NCBI RefSeq assembly: GCF_946221145.1
Contig: NZ_CAMIOH010000179.1
Span: 1-6,496, forward strand
Source: an uncultured Paracoccus sp.
GTDB lineage: Bacteria; Pseudomonadota; Alphaproteobacteria; Rhodobacterales; Rhodobacteraceae
Length of the DNA: 6,496 nucleotides
Reading direction: 5' to 3'
The translations under genes were made by a program, and so were the position numbers. A model generated the notes under the pieces. That model was not told the DNA's origin, did no database searches, and saw only the letters and a program-made list of their open reading frames with translations. Shown here piece by piece: positions 5,708-6,496 of the stretch; positions within the stretch are counted from its first letter, which is position 1, and every line of letters begins with the position of its first letter.

Positions 5708-6412
5708 ATGGCCCGCACCGACAGGTTGATGCGCCTGATGGACACGCTGCGCCGCCTGCCCGCGCCCGTCACCGCCGCGCGGCTGGCGGATGAGACCGGC
5801 GTGTCGCCGCGCCAGCTGTATCGCGACATCGCCACCCTGCGCGCGGGGGGCGCCCTGATCGACGGAGAGGCGGGGCTGGGATACACCCTGACCGAGGATC
5901 CCGCCCTGCCGCCGCAGAGCTTTTCACGTCTTGAGATCGAGGCTCTGCGGCTGGCCGTCGAATCGCTGGCGGGGATCGGCGATGCGGAGCTGGTCGGGGC
6001 AGGCCGCGACGCCCTGGCGCGGATCGTGGCGACATTGCCCGAACGGCAGGCACGCCAGGCCATGCACGCGATCATGCGCTGTTTCCTGCAAACCCCCGAC
6101 CGGCCCGCGCCGCTGGTCGATCTGGCACTGATCCGGGGCGCCTGCTGGGATGAACAGGCGCTGCGGATCGACTATGCCGACCTGCATGACCGACGGACGC
6201 AGCGGGTGATCTGGCCGCTGGTCCTGTCCTATTCCGATCGGTCGCTGATGCTGCTGGCGCATTGCCGGCTGCGGATGGATTACCGGGTCTTTCACGTCAA
6301 CCGCATCGCCGCGGCCAGCCTGACCGGCGACAGCTTCCGTCCCCGCCGGGTCGCGTTGGTGCGCGATTATGCCGATGCCCGGCGGGAACACGGGACCGCT
6401 GGGCCACGTTGA
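5708..6412 (+). CDS. YafY-type HTH/WYL-domain transcriptional regulator
   Basis: This is a 234-residue DNA-binding regulator. Seen: an N-terminal winged helix-turn-helix of the HTH_11 type at about 5-60, with VTAARLADETGVSPRQLYRD (21-40) as helix-turn-recognition helix and GLGYTL as the wing. A helical linker spans 70-135 and a WYL-domain core covers about 150-222: LRIDYADLHDR (152-162), IWPLVLSYSDRSLML (168-182), AHCRLRMDYRVFHVNRI (184-200). WYL domains sense small ligands or nucleic acid. Here the Trp-Tyr-Leu triplet is replaced, by alignment, with Leu180-Met181-Leu182. AGAAGG seven bases before the ATG supports the start. Its divergent placement next to the GST gene, with a repeated TGACAG element between them, suggests it regulates that gene and itself. 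The signal it senses is unknown. Confidence 0.92.
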   Translation: MARTDRLMRLMDTLRRLPAPVTAARLADETGVSPRQLYRDIATLRAGGALIDGEAGLGYTLTEDPALPPQSFSRLEIEALRLAVESLAGIGDAELVGAGRDALARIVATLPERQARQAMHAIMRCFLQTPDRPAPLVDLALIRGACWDEQALRIDYADLHDRRTQRVIWPLVLSYSDRSLMLLAHCRLRMDYRVFHVNRIAAASLTGDSFRPRRVALVRDYADARREHGTAGPR

Positions 6413-6416
6413 TATT

Positions 6417-6446
6417 CATGGAATGTTCACCATCTTGGTTTCCATG
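6417..6446 (+). repeat. Inverted repeat covering the start codon of the right-edge gene
   Basis: CATGGAA (6417-6423) is the exact reverse complement of TTCCATG (6440-6446). Inside, ACCA (6429-6432) pairs with TGGT (6436-6439) around a TCT loop, leaving a five-base bulge on the left. The right arm contains the ATG at 6444-6446 proposed as the downstream start, so an RNA hairpin would hide that start codon; as DNA it could be an operator. Confidence 0.4.
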
Positions 6447-6496
6447 CGCGCCGATCAGATCCTGCACCCGACGCCGGACGGGCTGTATTGCCCGCC
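6444..6496 (+). CDS. N-terminal fragment, probable ligase-associated DNA exonuclease (partial)
   Basis: Only 17 codons are visible before the window ends: MRADQILHPTPDGLYCP. The pattern LHPTPDGLYCP strongly recalls the N terminus of the metallo-beta-lactamase-fold exonuclease that accompanies an ATP-dependent DNA ligase and a helicase in a bacterial DNA-repair cluster, where similar residues precede a GDF.IDP segment and the HSDH metal-binding motif. Those motifs would lie beyond the edge, so this is recognition from memory of a short segment. An in-frame ATG at 6423 would add seven residues (MFTILVS). Neither start has a clear ribosome binding site; I prefer 6444 because the family-like sequence begins there. 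The gene starts 31 bases after the regulator stop, on the same strand. Confidence 0.6.
   Translation, partial: MRADQILHPTPDGLYCP

Noticed and set aside
6425..6439. Possible alphaproteobacterial LexA box (GTTC-N7-GTTC) before the exonuclease fragment, which would fit a DNA-repair gene
   Set aside because: GTTC at 6425-6428 is followed seven bases later by TGGT, not GTTC. The match fails, so no SOS control is claimed.

Overview
The window is GC-rich and densely coded, with the gene types and codon habits of an alphaproteobacterium. The family variants (a roughly 100-residue HU protein with an N-terminal extension, a short glutathione S-transferase paired with a YafY-type regulator, a UbiH-family hydroxylase beside a YeeZ-like dehydrogenase) point to Rhodobacterales, possibly a Paracoccus-like genus. 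That placement is inference from protein style. No mobile element, CRISPR array, tRNA or rRNA is visible. The region looks like ordinary chromosome with one slightly foreign-looking small gene.

Layout. Bases 1-1576 hold a minus-strand pair: a YeeZ-type NAD(P)-binding SDR protein, then a UbiH/UbiF-family FAD hydroxylase that runs off the left edge. They overlap by an ATGA stop/start junction and are probably co-transcribed. A 93-base gap separates them from the divergent amn gene (1670-3148, AMP nucleosidase, purine salvage). Next comes an HU-family nucleoid protein (3297-3596) with its own likely promoter and a clear rho-independent terminator. A 132-residue protein of unknown function follows (3701-4099). 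It resembles, from memory, a helical domain found at the N terminus of some HNH/restriction-type endonucleases, and it uses codons rare in its neighbours. Then comes an EamA/DMT permease (4171-5076).

The permease converges tail to tail with a minus-strand glutathione S-transferase gene (5073-5645), and their stop codons share one CTAG palindrome. The GST gene is divergent from a YafY-type HTH/WYL regulator (5708-6412). The 62-base gap between them carries a direct repeat, TGACAG, spaced one helical turn apart, a plausible operator for this pair. At the right edge (6444 onward) starts a fragment that resembles the N terminus of the ligase-associated, metallo-beta-lactamase-fold DNA exonuclease family.

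How the genes work together. The only clear functional units are the SDR-hydroxylase operon (quinone biosynthesis or a related oxidation) and the GST-regulator divergent pair. The other genes are independent housekeeping functions. I see no convincing new multi-gene system. The observations most worth a second look are the orphan endonuclease-domain-like gene, the TGACAG repeat and the hairpin over the exonuclease start codon.
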